Positions 1 to 8,739 of a DNA stretch of 41,754 bases are shown here, piece by piece. Source of the DNA: Anabaena sp. 4-3 (lineage in GTDB: Bacteria > Cyanobacteriota > Cyanobacteriia > Cyanobacteriales > Nostocaceae); NCBI RefSeq assembly GCF_001597745.1, contig NZ_LUHJ01000049.1, forward strand, positions 1 to 41,754, read 5' to 3'. Every line of letters starts with the position of its first letter. The stretch's first letter is position 1. The notes under the pieces are model-generated. The model was not told the origin of the DNA. It was given only the letters and a program-made list of their open reading frames with translations, and ran no database searches. The position numbers and the translations under genes were made by a program.

Positions 1-34
1 ACAATTGCTCGGCGCCAGGTTTATTACTCAAACC

Positions 35-70
35 AAAAAACCCCCTTTGATATATCAAGGGGGTTTTTGT
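35..70. terminator. Rho-independent-type terminator hairpin
   Basis: A run of A's and five C's is followed by a short AT loop and then five G's and a T run, forming a GC-rich stem flanked by A and T tracts. The symmetry means it could end transcription from either side. The gene it serves on the left lies outside the window. Confidence 0.7.
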
Positions 71-334
71 TTTAGGCTATTATTCCTTATTTTAAGTAAC
101 ACTTGAGATAGCTAAGTGTAAACCCGGTTATTGCTGAGGTATTGTATGCTTCTCATCCTGGGAATATAGAACCTCCTGACTATCAATGGAAAGAGGCTAT
201 ATTTTTAAGAATTTATGTGGCAACCTGATGTTTTTACTCGTAAAATCAAAGGCAAGGTAAAGTTCACTAGAACAGTAGCCTTATATTAGGTTTACTTTAA
301 AAATTAGGGTTGAAAAGCTATCAATAAATCTCCA

Positions 335-1195
335 ATGGTAGATCGGATAAATGATATCACTTGGCAAGCTCACCAAGGTAGTGTTGCTGCAATTATTCAA
401 GTATTAAACGAAACACTTACTAAGTCTGGTGTCAGAATTAGGGCTGTGTTTGCTGATGGAGTCTTACAATTGCTGTGTGAGGCAGCTAAGGTAGAGGAAC
501 TTGAGCAATCTCGCCTAGTAGAAGAAATCCAGCAAATCCTTGAGTCAATTGCACCGCGTAATATTCGGCGCGTCAAAATTAACAGTCGCATCGTTAGAGA
601 ACAGCAATTGCTGTGGTTAACAGAGATTGATGGCGATCGCGACAATCAATTACTATGGTCACAGGAAATTACACTGGCTCAACCAAATGTTGTTCAGCAA
701 TTAATTAAAGATTTTCAAGCATCTCAAGCTGAAGGACAACTAAATTTACCTAAGTTGTCGCCTATAACTAACAGTGATAAACAAAACAAATCACCTACAG
801 TTAGATGGCAATTAGCATTAGGGTTAGGGTTGTTGCTCACGCTGGGTTGGGTTGTTTATACCCAATTTGGCGAACAGCTTAAAAATTTAGTGCAACTAGA
901 AAATACCAATTCTTTTGCTACAGCTAATACTAACAGAACAAAAACAGAAGCCGATAAATCTCATGATTCATTTGCAGCAGCTGTGCGAATTGCTAACAAA
1001 GCTTCTGTTGCTGGGAAAACTGCGACAAGCTCCACTCAATGGTTAGAACTAGCGGCGATGTGGCAACGAGCTTCTGATTTAATGAATGCAGTTCCACCAA
1101 CTCACAGCCGTTACCAAGAAGCTAAAATCCGCTCTCAACTATACAAAAAATATAGTGAGACGGCACAAAAAGAAGCAGCAAAGAGTGAGTTATGA
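335..1195 (+). CDS. Conserved cyanobacterial single-pass membrane protein of unknown function
   Basis: 286 residues starting at ATG 335. Residues 1-150 form a soluble, charged region (many Gln, Glu and hydrophobic beta-like stretches). One clear transmembrane segment follows at about 159-177 (LALGLGLLLTLGWVV). After a Ser/Thr/Asn-rich linker, the C-terminal ~50 residues carry the pattern W-L-x-L-A-x-M-W-x-x-A-x-x-L...VP...Y-x-x-A...Y. The same pattern is repeated in the protein at 24304-25800, so the two share a helical-hairpin repeat, which I cannot assign to a named family. The gene is convergent with nadA; a perfect hairpin lies between them. The function is unknown. Confidence 0.75.
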   Translation: MVDRINDITWQAHQGSVAAIIQVLNETLTKSGVRIRAVFADGVLQLLCEAAKVEELEQSRLVEEIQQILESIAPRNIRRVKINSRIVREQQLLWLTEIDGDRDNQLLWSQEITLAQPNVVQQLIKDFQASQAEGQLNLPKLSPITNSDKQNKSPTVRWQLALGLGLLLTLGWVVYTQFGEQLKNLVQLENTNSFATANTNRTKTEADKSHDSFAAAVRIANKASVAGKTATSSTQWLELAAMWQRASDLMNAVPPTHSRYQEAKIRSQLYKKYSETAQKEAAKSEL

Positions 1196-1208
1196 GATTA
1201 AAGAAAAT

Positions 1209-1240
1209 GTAGAGATGTCATATTAAAGTACATCTCTACA
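1209..1240. terminator. Hairpin between convergent genes, possible bidirectional terminator
   Basis: Perfect 11-bp inverted repeat (TGTAGAGATGT / ACATCTCTACA) with a 10-nt loop, between the stop of the membrane protein (1195) and the stop of nadA (1262). There is no long T tract, so it may be a dispersed repeat rather than a classical terminator. A relative (TAGAGACGTT...AACGTCTCTA) lies between another convergent pair at 27437-27462. Confidence 0.45.
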
Positions 1241-1261
1241 AATTTGACAAACATAATTTTA

Positions 1262-2236
1262 CTAATTACTCATTTCTAACATCCGTTGAATTGGTCGCAG
1301 TGCTGCAATGCGGATGTGTTCTGGAATGGTGATTTCAGGGGTACGATTTTTCATCGCCCAATAGAGTTTTTCTAAGGTATTTAACCGCATGAACGGACAT
1401 TCGTTACAAGCACAGTTATTCACTGGGGGAGCAGGGATAAAGTGCTTGTGAGGCGCAAGTTTTTGCATTTGGTGAATAATACCTGGCTCTGTAGCCACGA
1501 TAAATTCTTGGGTGGGGCTACTTTGACAATATTTAAGTAAAGCTGCTGTGGAGCCAATAAAACTAGCGTGACGCAAGACGCTACTTTCACATTCTGGGTG
1601 AGCGATCGCTTCTGCTTGTGGATGAGCTATCTTTAGTTGAACAATCTTCTTCTCGGAAAATGTTTCATGTACTATACAGCTACCTTGCCATAATACCAAA
1701 TCCCGTCCGGTCTGTTCCATCACATACCGCCCTAAATTTCGGTCTGGAGCAAAAATAATGGGTTGTTCTTCCGGTATTTGCTGCACAATCTTCACAGCGT
1801 TGGAACTGGTGCAGATAATATCGCTCATCGCCTTAATTTCGGCAGAACAATTAATATATGACACCACCAGATGATCGGGATGTGCGGCTTTAAAAGCTGC
1901 AAATTCGGCTGGTGGACAACTATCAGCCAAAGAACAACCTGCATTCAAATCGGGTAATAGTACCAACTTGTGAGGGTTGAGTATCTTGGCTGTTTCCGCC
2001 ATAAAGTGAACGCCAGCAAAGACAATCACATCTGCATTCGTCTTAGCGGCGGCTCTAGCTAGTTGTAGGGAATCTCCAATAAAGTCTGCAATATCCTGAA
2101 TATCTGGATCTTGATAATAATGCGCCAAGATTACCGCATTGAGTTCTTTCTTGAGACTTTCAATAGCGGCGAATAAATCTTGTGGTAGTCCACCCGTTTG
2201 AGTCTGTTCCCGTTGAGCTAAAGCAGTGGTAAACAC
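1262..2236 (-). CDS. nadA: Quinolinate synthase A (4Fe-4S)
   Basis: 324 residues. NadA condenses iminoaspartate with dihydroxyacetone phosphate to form quinolinate in de novo NAD synthesis, in the cytoplasm. Diagnostic segments are visible: [19 protein letters not shown] near the N-terminus, [14 protein letters not shown], the first Cys motif ([10 protein letters not shown]), [20 protein letters not shown] and the C-terminal CNNCACNEC-like segment ([11 protein letters not shown]), which together supply the iron-sulfur cluster cysteines. The length is usual for the family. The apparent start codon is GTG at 2236; no ATG lies nearby in frame. It is divergent from the phosphoesterase gene and convergent with the gene at 335-1195. 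Confidence 0.96.
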   Translation of the reverse strand: MFTTALAQREQTQTGGLPQDLFAAIESLKKELNAVILAHYYQDPDIQDIADFIGDSLQLARAAAKTNADVIVFAGVHFMAETAKILNPHKLVLLPDLNAGCSLADSCPPAEFAAFKAAHPDHLVVSYINCSAEIKAMSDIICTSSNAVKIVQQIPEEQPIIFAPDRNLGRYVMEQTGRDLVLWQGSCIVHETFSEKKIVQLKIAHPQAEAIAHPECESSVLRHASFIGSTAALLKYCQSSPTQEFIVATEPGIIHQMQKLAPHKHFIPAPPVNNCACNECPFMRLNTLEKLYWAMKNRTPEITIPEHIRIAALRPIQRMLEMSN

Positions 2237-2382
2237 AGTTAGGTTATTTTTTATTACAAATTTTGTCTATGAATCAATTATAGTAGTTTTTACCAAAAAT
2301 AGTAGATGGGTTGATAGACCGAATTTATGTGCAAATGCGGCTGAGTTTCCTATGCTGGAAATATACGGGAAGAAAAAGTGGC

Positions 2383-3312
2383 ATGACCAGTCAAAAATCG
2401 CAATCACAAACTCTCAAAATTGCTGTAGTGGGAGATGTTCACGACCAGTGGGAAACAGAAGATGGCATTGCACTCAAACATCTGGGTGTTGATTTGGTGC
2501 TGTTTGTGGGGGATTTTGGTAATGAATCGGTGGAAGTGGTAAGAGCGATCGCTTCGGTGGATATTCCCAAAGCAGCAGTTATGGGCAATCACGATGCTTG
2601 GTACACTGCTACAGAATGGGGACGCAAGAAGTGTCCTTACGATCGCACCAAGGAAGACCGGGTACAAGCACAACTAGATTTATTAGGTTCAGCCCACGTA
2701 GGTTACAGTAAACTAGATTTCCCAGAGTGGAATTTAACTGTAGTGGGGAGTCGTCCTTTTAGCTGGGGTGGTCAGGAATGGAGATTTGCTGACATCTGCA
2801 AACAGCGTTATGGTGTGACAACTTTGGAAGAGTCAGCAGCAAAAATCTGGGAGGCGGTGAAAAGTGCAGCCTGTGATACGATTATTTTTTTAGGTCATAA
2901 TGGGCCGAGTGGATTAGGCGATCGCCCGGAAGACCCCTGCGGTAAAGATTGGCATCCTATAGGTGGGGACTTTGGCGATCCAGATTTTGCTGAGGCGATT
3001 TCTCAAACGCTCACGGCTGGTAAAAAGATTTCCTTGGTGACGTTTGGGCATATGCACCATAATTTACGGCATACTAAGAAACAACTGCGAAAAGCTATCT
3101 TTCAGAGTCCAGAAGGGATAATTTACTTAAATGCGGCTAGTGTACCCAGGATTGTAGAGCAGGACGGCGAGAAACTGCGGAATTTCTCCCTGGTTTCTCT
3201 AGAGGGGGGTATAGTCACACAGGCTGCTTTAGTTTGGGTTGGTAAAGATTTTCAGGTGGTGACAGAAGAAATTTTGTATCAGAAATCCAATTCAGTAGTG
3301 CAACCTGCTTAG
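2383..3312 (+). CDS. Calcineurin-like metallophosphoesterase (cyanobacterial family)
   Basis: 309 residues from ATG 2383. The open frame extends upstream to 2311, but homology-like sequence begins only at MTSQKS. Metallophosphoesterase motifs are in order: GDVHDQW (metal ligands D and H), FVGDFGNE (D), MGNHDAW (N-H catalytic pair), FLGHNGPSGLGDRPEDPCG (H) and TFGHMHHNL (GHxH). The set matches the binuclear-metal phosphatase fold. The combination GHNGPxGLG with a cysteine and a C-terminal NAASVPRI segment resembles the family conserved in cyanobacteria and plants (TIGR04168-like, from memory). The substrate is unknown. The protein has no signal peptide, so it is probably cytoplasmic. Confidence 0.85.
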   Translation: MTSQKSQSQTLKIAVVGDVHDQWETEDGIALKHLGVDLVLFVGDFGNESVEVVRAIASVDIPKAAVMGNHDAWYTATEWGRKKCPYDRTKEDRVQAQLDLLGSAHVGYSKLDFPEWNLTVVGSRPFSWGGQEWRFADICKQRYGVTTLEESAAKIWEAVKSAACDTIIFLGHNGPSGLGDRPEDPCGKDWHPIGGDFGDPDFAEAISQTLTAGKKISLVTFGHMHHNLRHTKKQLRKAIFQSPEGIIYLNAASVPRIVEQDGEKLRNFSLVSLEGGIVTQAALVWVGKDFQVVTEEILYQKSNSVVQPA

Positions 3313-3390
3313 TGATAAGGTATATTAGAATCTGTCTGGTTTATTGCTCATCAACGAATGTTAGGATAGGCAGTAGCTCGACAGTTTATT

Positions 3391-3477
3391 GGAGAGGTGG
3401 CAGAGTGGTCGATTGCGTCTGACTTGAAATCAGATGAACTCGCAAGGGTTCCGGGAGTTCGAATCTCCCCCTCTCCG
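3391..3477 (+). tRNA. trnS-UGA: tRNA-Ser (anticodon UGA)
   Basis: 87-nt cloverleaf. The acceptor arm GGAGAGG pairs with CCTCTCC, discriminator G. The D arm contains GTGGCAGAGTGGTCGA, the anticodon stem-loop has CTTGAAA (anticodon TGA), a long variable arm is typical of class II tRNAs, and the T arm contains GGGAGTTCGAATCTCCC. The 3' CCA is not encoded. A tnpB element ends within about 100 bp downstream. Confidence 0.97.
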
Positions 3478-3489
3478 TTGATTTTATAG

Positions 3490-3560
3490 AATATTGGTGT
3501 ACCCCGCCCGATTTCAATCGACAGTGTTTACATAGCTCATGCTAAGATACACCGAGAGCT
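3490..3560 (-). other. Putative right end of tnpB element / 3' part of omega (re)RNA
   Basis: Just past the tnpB stop codon the minus strand holds a compact structured region: GGTGTA (from 3548-3553) can pair with TACACC (from 3496-3501), and inside it GATTGAAATC forms a small hairpin (3509-3520). In IS200/IS605 elements the right end and the 3' end of the guide RNA used by TnpB overlap here, with the guide drawn from the flank. By that model the guide would come from the AT-rich spacer between this point and tRNA-Ser. The boundaries are inferred, not demonstrated. Confidence 0.35.
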
Positions 3561-4962
3561 AATTACTTAGCTTCTCCTCCACTCGATGAGGGTTCCCAGG
3601 CTCAACCACCAACGCAGTTGATACACCCTGTCTCGCAACAGGCTCCTTGGGCGTACTTTTATCCTGTTTTCGAGGGACTCCCGATACAGCATCTAAATTA
3701 ATCCCTAGTTCCTTCAAACCGCGCTTTAATATGACTTTTGCTGCATCAACGTCTGCATCTGCGTGATGACCACAATGTTCGCAAAGAAACTTTTCTTGAT
3801 TTCGGTTTGTAGGACTTATATAACCACATTCGCTGCATTCTTGGGAGCTAAAGTTTGGCCTAACCTCATGTACTAGAACGCCAGCCCTTTCGGACAAAAT
3901 TTTAACTTTCAGTTTGAGGGAACCCCAAGCAGCATCAGCGATCGCTTTATTTAGCGCAGACTTAGCAGACTGACCATTGCGTAAATACTTACCACTTTCA
4001 TCTTGTTTGGGTTTGCAGCGTGTGATCATTCCCTGAATGTTGAGATTTTCAAATACAATCAGGTCGAATCGCTTAACTAAGTTATGAGCTATCTTCCATT
4101 GATAATCCTCTCTTTGATTCGTAACTTTCTGTTCTAGCTTTGCTATTTGCTGATATGCTTTTTGACGACGACGGGAACCTAAAACTTTACGACTGGCGGC
4201 GCGGTTAAGACGCGATCGCCTGCGTTCCATCTGGTTGTAAAATCGAGGATTGACAATAGTTTCACCAGTGCTAAGAGATATCAGCTTTTTAATTCCTAAA
4301 TCCACTCCTAACGCTGTTTGTATTTGCTGGGATGCTGAAGGCTGAGGAACTGTTTCATCTTGCAACAGAACGGAGATATAAAAACCATCTGCTTTTTTCC
4401 GCACCGTCGCTGCACGAATTTTAAACCCAAGTGGAAACGGTCGAGATTGAAAAAATCGCATCCAGCCAATTCCGGGGAATCTGACTTTGTTGTGTTTAAA
4501 GCCAACATCCCCTGCTGGGTAGGTAAAAGAGCGAAATTTCCCCCGGCGTTTTGTTTTTGGATATTTACCTAAGCCTTGAAAAAAACGCCCAAATGCAGCA
4601 TCAACCTGCTTGAGCATTTGTTGCAAGACGTGATAATTAACCTCGCTGTACCAAGGTCGTTCTTTTTTAAGGTCTACTAAATTTGCATCCTGTTGAGCTA
4701 ATGGACTGCGTTTTTTACCCTTGCTAGTCCAGGGATTACCGTATAAAGCACCTTTGCTCACTGAACAAGTGAGTGGACAGCACTCAGCTTGAGTTTGAAT
4801 AGTACAGTAGTTGCCCATAACAGGTGCTTTTGCTTGCTCATAAGCCTCTGTCCTTTCCCTGACTCGAAAGTTATATTGCAGGCGTAGCAGATGAAGCCAA
4901 CGCTCCATTTTTTCAGCTTGTTTCGGTAAGGGTTTGAGTTTATATACGTAAGCCAGAAGCAT
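3559..4962 (-). mobile_element. tnpB: TnpB, RNA-guided nuclease of an IS200/IS605-type element (no TnpA)
   Basis: 467 residues from ATG 4962, with the OrfB/TnpB layout: an N-terminal helix-turn-helix-like region (YKLKPLPKQAEKMERWLHLL), a central OrfB_IS605 region, and a C-terminal RuvC-like nuclease. The nuclease residues are visible: D in ALGVDLGIKKL, E in VFENLNIQGM and D in DADVDAAKVIL. The zinc finger CxxC...CxxC is intact (CSECGYISP...CEHCGHH). No frameshift is seen, so the protein is probably functional. No tnpA (Y1 transposase) lies next to it, so the element would need TnpA in trans. A methyltransferase fragment abuts its 5' side and tRNA-Ser lies beyond its 3' side. Confidence 0.93.
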
Positions 4963-4997
4963 GATGTAAAATAAGTAATATTTCTATTGTATTCCAA

Positions 4998-5246
4998 ATG
5001 AAATACATAGAAAATTCTCACAGGCATTTACTACCTTGGGTTACAGTTTGGAATGCTAAAGGACGTTTTATACATCCTGAACAAGATAGAGATTTTACAC
5101 CTCGTGAACTAGCTGCTTTACAAGGATTTCCTGATAATTTTATTTTCTACGGCAAGTGTCTACAAGTTCAAATTGTTCTGTTAATGAGTAGTGTTTTTAT
5201 TCAATTTGTACCACTCAACCATCAAGGTTACTTGGTTGAGTGTTAA
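4998..5246 (+). pseudogene. Fragment of a cytosine-C5 DNA methyltransferase
   Basis: The 82-codon frame carries a recognisable piece of the C-terminal region of m5C methyltransferases: TVWNAKGRFIHPEQDRDFTP then RELAALQGFPDNFIFYG, where TPRE...LQGFPD is the family's motif IX region. The expected next block (QIGNAVPP, motif X) starts as VQI and then loses similarity. The N-terminal catalytic part with the PCQ loop is absent. This is therefore a decayed remnant. It lies directly beside the 5' end of the tnpB element, so the insertion or a linked deletion may have destroyed the gene. Confidence 0.75.
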
Positions 5247-5257
5247 ACTGAGCTAGG

Positions 5258-6697
5258 TTAAAAAATTCTCATCTTCCACCAAGGTGTATTTTTAATTTCA
5301 TTTTCCAAAATTCTGATTTCTTGTTGAATTTTTTTGATTTCGTTGGGCATAGATTTTTTATAAAAAACACTTATTGCCTGCTTCAAATTTTCTACTGCTT
5401 CTTGAAGTTTTCCTTGTTGCTTACGGACATAACCCAGTTGTACATAGGCAAAAGCATAATTTTGATCAATTTGTAGAACTTGATTATAGTCTTTAATTGC
5501 TGCTCTGTAGTCTTTTTTTAGAGTACGAACATTACCTCGTTTAAAATATGCTTCTACACATTCAGATTTATTTTTAATGGCTAGAGTATAGTCGGCAATA
5601 GCTTGATTGTAATCTTTAAGCATAGCACGAGCATCAGCCCTGCTTAATATAGTAGAAACATCATTGGGTCGAATGTTAATTACCTGATTAAAATCTACAA
5701 TCGCTTTTTCAAATTTCTGATTTGCTAAATAAGCATTGGCGCGATGTAAGTATGACTCAGCTATACAATAATGATTTTCGATAAGATAAGTAAAATCTGT
5801 TATTGCAGCATCATAATCTTGTAAATCAAAAAATATACAGCCTCGAATAAAGTAAACATTAAATTTGCGTTTATCCAACTTAATCACTTGGGTATAGTCA
5901 GCTATAGCAGATTTATAATCTTTAATTTCAAGATATATTCTTCCTCTTCTTTCATAAATATCCTGATTAGTTGAGTCTATAAGAATACTCTGTGTGTAAT
6001 CAAAAATAGCAGCATTGTAATTTTTTTCTGCGGCGAAAAGATGCCCTCTATTACAATAAGCATTAATATGTTGAGGATTAATTTTGATTGCCTGAGTATA
6101 ATCTTTGATAGCTCCTTGATAATCACGCATATCCGAGAGATTACAGCCCCTTAAAAAATATGCTTCATCACATTCAGGGTCAAGTTTGATGACTTTAGAA
6201 AAATCTTTAATGGCTGCTTGATATTGACTAATTTGAGAATAAATACAACCCCTTAAGTAATATGCTTCGCCATACTGACGATTTATTTCTATCGCTTTAG
6301 AAAAATCTTCAATCGCTTCTGCATACTGTTTATTTTCTAGCCTTTCAACTCCTCGGTTAAAAAAATCCTCATCACTTTTGAATACATCGATAAATCCTAA
6401 AACTCCTGCTGTGATTCCGTTACTTGCATGACCAACTACAGAACCTACTCCAGATGCTAGACTTCCAACTATAGAACCTATACTTCTTACGGTACTTTTA
6501 ACTGAAGACTCTCCTTTTGCACCAATTAAAACACCTCCTATAGCTATAGGTACAGCAATCGGGCCAGTCAAACCTAAAGCACCTACTGCACACAAAGCTC
6601 CTACACCACCTGCTACAGCCCCTACTTTGTTTTTTCCAGTAAAATCATTAAATATAAGGTCAGGAGCGATATCGGAAACCAATTCTTCTAGGCTCAT
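5258..6697 (-). CDS. Tetratricopeptide-repeat protein with Gly/Ala-rich hydrophobic N-terminus
   Basis: 479 residues from ATG 6697, preceded by a strong ribosome binding site (GGAGGAGA). Residues ~20-105 are rich in Gly, Ala, Val and Ser (e.g. GAVAGGVGALCAVGALGLTG and SIGSIVGSLASGVGSVVGHA), suggesting glycine-zipper membrane-inserting helices. From about residue 115 to 460 there are roughly ten tandem TPRs of 34 residues, with the recurring pattern A-I-x-D-[FY]-[ST]-x-[AV]-I-x-[IL]...A-Y-x-x-R-G. TPRs mediate protein-protein contacts; the partner is unknown. The base composition is AT-rich compared with the photosynthesis genes. No enzymatic domain is visible. The gene is flanked by the methyltransferase fragment and a repeat-rich spacer. 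Confidence 0.88.
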   Translation of the reverse strand: MSLEELVSDIAPDLIFNDFTGKNKVGAVAGGVGALCAVGALGLTGPIAVPIAIGGVLIGAKGESSVKSTVRSIGSIVGSLASGVGSVVGHASNGITAGVLGFIDVFKSDEDFFNRGVERLENKQYAEAIEDFSKAIEINRQYGEAYYLRGCIYSQISQYQAAIKDFSKVIKLDPECDEAYFLRGCNLSDMRDYQGAIKDYTQAIKINPQHINAYCNRGHLFAAEKNYNAAIFDYTQSILIDSTNQDIYERRGRIYLEIKDYKSAIADYTQVIKLDKRKFNVYFIRGCIFFDLQDYDAAITDFTYLIENHYCIAESYLHRANAYLANQKFEKAIVDFNQVINIRPNDVSTILSRADARAMLKDYNQAIADYTLAIKNKSECVEAYFKRGNVRTLKKDYRAAIKDYNQVLQIDQNYAFAYVQLGYVRKQQGKLQEAVENLKQAISVFYKKSMPNEIKKIQQEIRILENEIKNTPWWKMRIF

Positions 6698-6980
6698 TTC
6701 TCCTCCAATTGATGACGGTCTAAAATCTCAAAGTATTATTGAGAATATGTGTTTACTTTACTTTATAAGTATGATGGACACAGTTGTTATTTTACACTTG
6801 TAAAAATGCTGAATTAGTCAAACATCTATTAATAATATCGATTGAAATGATTTGGCTAAAAGTAAGTAAAAACTCGGTTTAAAATGGATAAAAAATAAAA
6901 ACTTCTTTTAACATTTCTGTATGTACACAGAAAATTAATAAAAGCTGAAAATAGCTCAGTTGATGCTCAAGTGATTACGT

Positions 6981-7108
6981 CATATCTTGCACCATTCTCA
7001 ATAAGCTCCAGGTGGGCATTGCCAACAACCTAAAACTAAGGCTTTCAGCAAGTTGCAAGCAATGCCCACCCTACAAAAATTATCATCAAGGAACAGGTGC
7101 AAGATGTG
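6981..7108. mobile_element. MITE-like element with nested inverted repeats
   Basis: The outer ends CATATCTTGCACC (6981-6993) and GGTGCAAGATGTG (7096-7108) are inverted repeats with one mismatch. Inside them is a second perfect 12-bp inverted repeat, GGTGGGCATTGC (7011-7022) and GCAATGCCCACC (7059-7070). There is no coding capacity. A degenerate relative with the same end motif (ACATCTTGCACCA) and ATTGCCCACCCTACA lies at about 29826-29932, so this is a dispersed family. A target duplication is not obvious. Confidence 0.65.
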
Positions 7109-7171
7109 TGTTACAATCTTGCAGAATGCCTTTTAGATAAAAACACAGCCAACGGAAGAGAAAATTTTCCC

Positions 7172-7293
7172 AGGACTTACGCAAAACATCACGAAAGTAG
7201 CGGTAATACCCTGCGGGAAGCCTTCGGCTACATGAATTACCGCTACATAATAATCAAGCTTTCAGTCTTTCAATCACATCTTGCGTAAGTCCT
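7172..7293. mobile_element. MITE-like element with 13-bp terminal inverted repeats
   Basis: Perfect terminal inverted repeats AGGACTTACGCAA (7172-7184) and TTGCGTAAGTCCT (7281-7293) bound a 122-bp unit. It contains a second internal inverted repeat, GTAGCGGTAAT / ATTACCGCTAC, around an AGCCTTCGGCT hairpin. There is no transposase gene, so it would need one in trans. It lies 64 bp beyond the other MITE-like element in the 640-bp spacer between the TPR gene and glycerate kinase. The rest of the spacer (6698-6980) is AT-rich with no feature I can name. Confidence 0.7.
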
Positions 7294-7339
7294 ATCTTCC
7301 GCCAAGTCGATAGAATATAGGCATTAGTCCCAATCCCTA

Positions 7340-8371
7340 TCACCTGACTGGGTGGTAAACTTTGCCAAAGGAACGATCGCTATGAATCTCAATTACTAAA
7401 TCAACATTTTTCTGAGATTCAACCAAGGGCTTGATAAATAATTCTGGATGCAGCGATCGCCAGAAATAATTGACAAATTCTTCAATCTGTGCATCACTCA
7501 TCCCCGTTTTACCAGCCGCAATCATTTGCTGTTCGGCTTGTTTACGCCATTCCACAGACCAACGATAATCAAGGGGATATAACACCACTAAACTATCTAA
7601 TCTCTCCCACAGTGGTAAATATTCACATAGTCGTTGATTCATATCACGGGCAAATACCCGATCCTCATCAGTGAGAATCGGCGGTGGTGCATCGTCAAAT
7701 ACATCGGGATGAATCGGACGCACACCCACCAACCAACCCTCAAATAGCAGTATATCAACCTTTTCTACAATTTCTGGGTGAGTGCGATCGCCAGCACCAC
7801 CATAAGCAGATTTATCAAAGCGGGGAATGATCACTGGGCTTTGTGAAGCGCGAATTTGCTCTAACACATTTAAGCCTAAGTCTACATCATGAGTTCCTGG
7901 GGGGCCACGCCAAATTAACCGGGGATCAACTTGCACTAAAGCCAGGCGATCGCTATAAGTTTTATACAAGTCATCAATAGACAAACTCACACTCCGATAT
8001 CCCAACTCCTGAAGAATCAAACCCAGAACTTGGCACATCGTCGTTTTACCTGTTCCTTGTCCCCCCAAAATTCCCTGAATCACAGGACGCTGTAACTGTT
8101 GGTGTTGTAATGCAATTTTCATCGCCAGAGGTAGCCACAAGTCCCACAACACCGGCAACATTTTCTCTACTGGCGTATGTAGGCGAGTTTGGCAGAATTC
8201 GCTAAACCCTGGTAATACAGATTGTAAAAGCTGCGATCGCTCCTGAATAACTTGCCCGACATTGGCCGACGTGATCCCAAAAGCTTCTGCCCGGAATTTA
8301 TCTGCTAACGCTGCTGTTTGTGCTGCTTGTTGCCAACTTGCAGTCCCTATCCCTTCTAACCAACTGTTCAT
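7340..8371 (-). CDS. glyK: D-glycerate 3-kinase (photorespiratory, plant/cyanobacterial type)
   Basis: 343 residues from ATG 8371; an in-frame TTG at 8413 would add 14 residues and overlap the upstream gene, and AG-rich sequence sits just before the ATG. The enzyme phosphorylates glycerate to 3-phosphoglycerate, the last step of photorespiration. The P-loop is GILGGQGTGKTTM at about residues 101-113, followed by SLSIDDLYKTYSDR, the signature RGPPGTHDVDLGL, IPRFDKSAYGGAGDR and the Walker B-like DILLFEGWLVGVRP. This order is that of the PRK-like GLYK family of plants and cyanobacteria. It follows ycf20 on the same strand by 16 bp, suggesting co-transcription. Confidence 0.92.
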   Translation of the reverse strand: MNSWLEGIGTASWQQAAQTAALADKFRAEAFGITSANVGQVIQERSQLLQSVLPGFSEFCQTRLHTPVEKMLPVLWDLWLPLAMKIALQHQQLQRPVIQGILGGQGTGKTTMCQVLGLILQELGYRSVSLSIDDLYKTYSDRLALVQVDPRLIWRGPPGTHDVDLGLNVLEQIRASQSPVIIPRFDKSAYGGAGDRTHPEIVEKVDILLFEGWLVGVRPIHPDVFDDAPPPILTDEDRVFARDMNQRLCEYLPLWERLDSLVVLYPLDYRWSVEWRKQAEQQMIAAGKTGMSDAQIEEFVNYFWRSLHPELFIKPLVESQKNVDLVIEIHSDRSFGKVYHPVR

Positions 8372-8387
8372 CGTCTCTCTACTCAAC

Positions 8388-8720
8388 TTAAGAACCCAGT
8401 TTAAAGGCTTCAATAAATAGGCTATAAATGAAACCTACTTTCATTAAGTTGAGTGATTCTACCCAGAGTTCTCGTCTGGCAAAAAAGCTCCGACTATAAA
8501 AGATTCTGCTAGTCACTTCAGTCAACACCACTAAAATAGCAGCTATCACAATGTCCAATGTCCCTCTTTGTCCAGCTATGGTAGAGATTGCCGTTCCCAG
8601 AAAAAAACCAAACAGAAAACTAATTACCAGTAGTGACAGTCGCCGCCAAGGATTTAAAAACCATAGCCCTAAACTTCTGACAATGGCATCGAATAAGTTG
8701 TTAAGACGAGTGTTTTGCAT
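8388..8720 (-). CDS. ycf20: Ycf20-like protein (DUF565)
   Basis: 110 residues from ATG 8720. The sequence matches the Ycf20 family, which is conserved in cyanobacteria, algal plastids and plants: NPWRRLSLLVISFLFGFFLG, then TAISTIAGQRGTLDIVIAAI and LTEVTSRIFYS. Two to three hydrophobic segments (about 28-48 and 55-75, plus a weaker one near the C-terminus) point to a membrane protein. In plants and algae the family has been linked to non-photochemical quenching; the molecular role is not settled. It lies directly upstream of glycerate kinase on the same strand. Confidence 0.92.
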   Translation of the reverse strand: MQNTRLNNLFDAIVRSLGLWFLNPWRRLSLLVISFLFGFFLGTAISTIAGQRGTLDIVIAAILVVLTEVTSRIFYSRSFFARRELWVESLNLMKVGFIYSLFIEAFKLGS

Positions 8721-8739
8721 TGGTCAAGCTGGTGGATAA

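Noticed and set aside
2226-2492. 88-codon plus-strand frame at the nadA/phosphoesterase junction
   Set aside because: It overlaps the real phosphoesterase gene in another frame and has no recognisable domain.
7097-7288. 63-codon frame in the spacer before glycerate kinase
   Set aside because: It runs through the terminal and internal repeats of the two MITE-like elements, so it is repeat-derived.
8372-8413. Upstream TTG start for glycerate kinase
   Set aside because: It would overlap ycf20, and the ATG at 8371 has better upstream sequence; the extra residues are not family-like.
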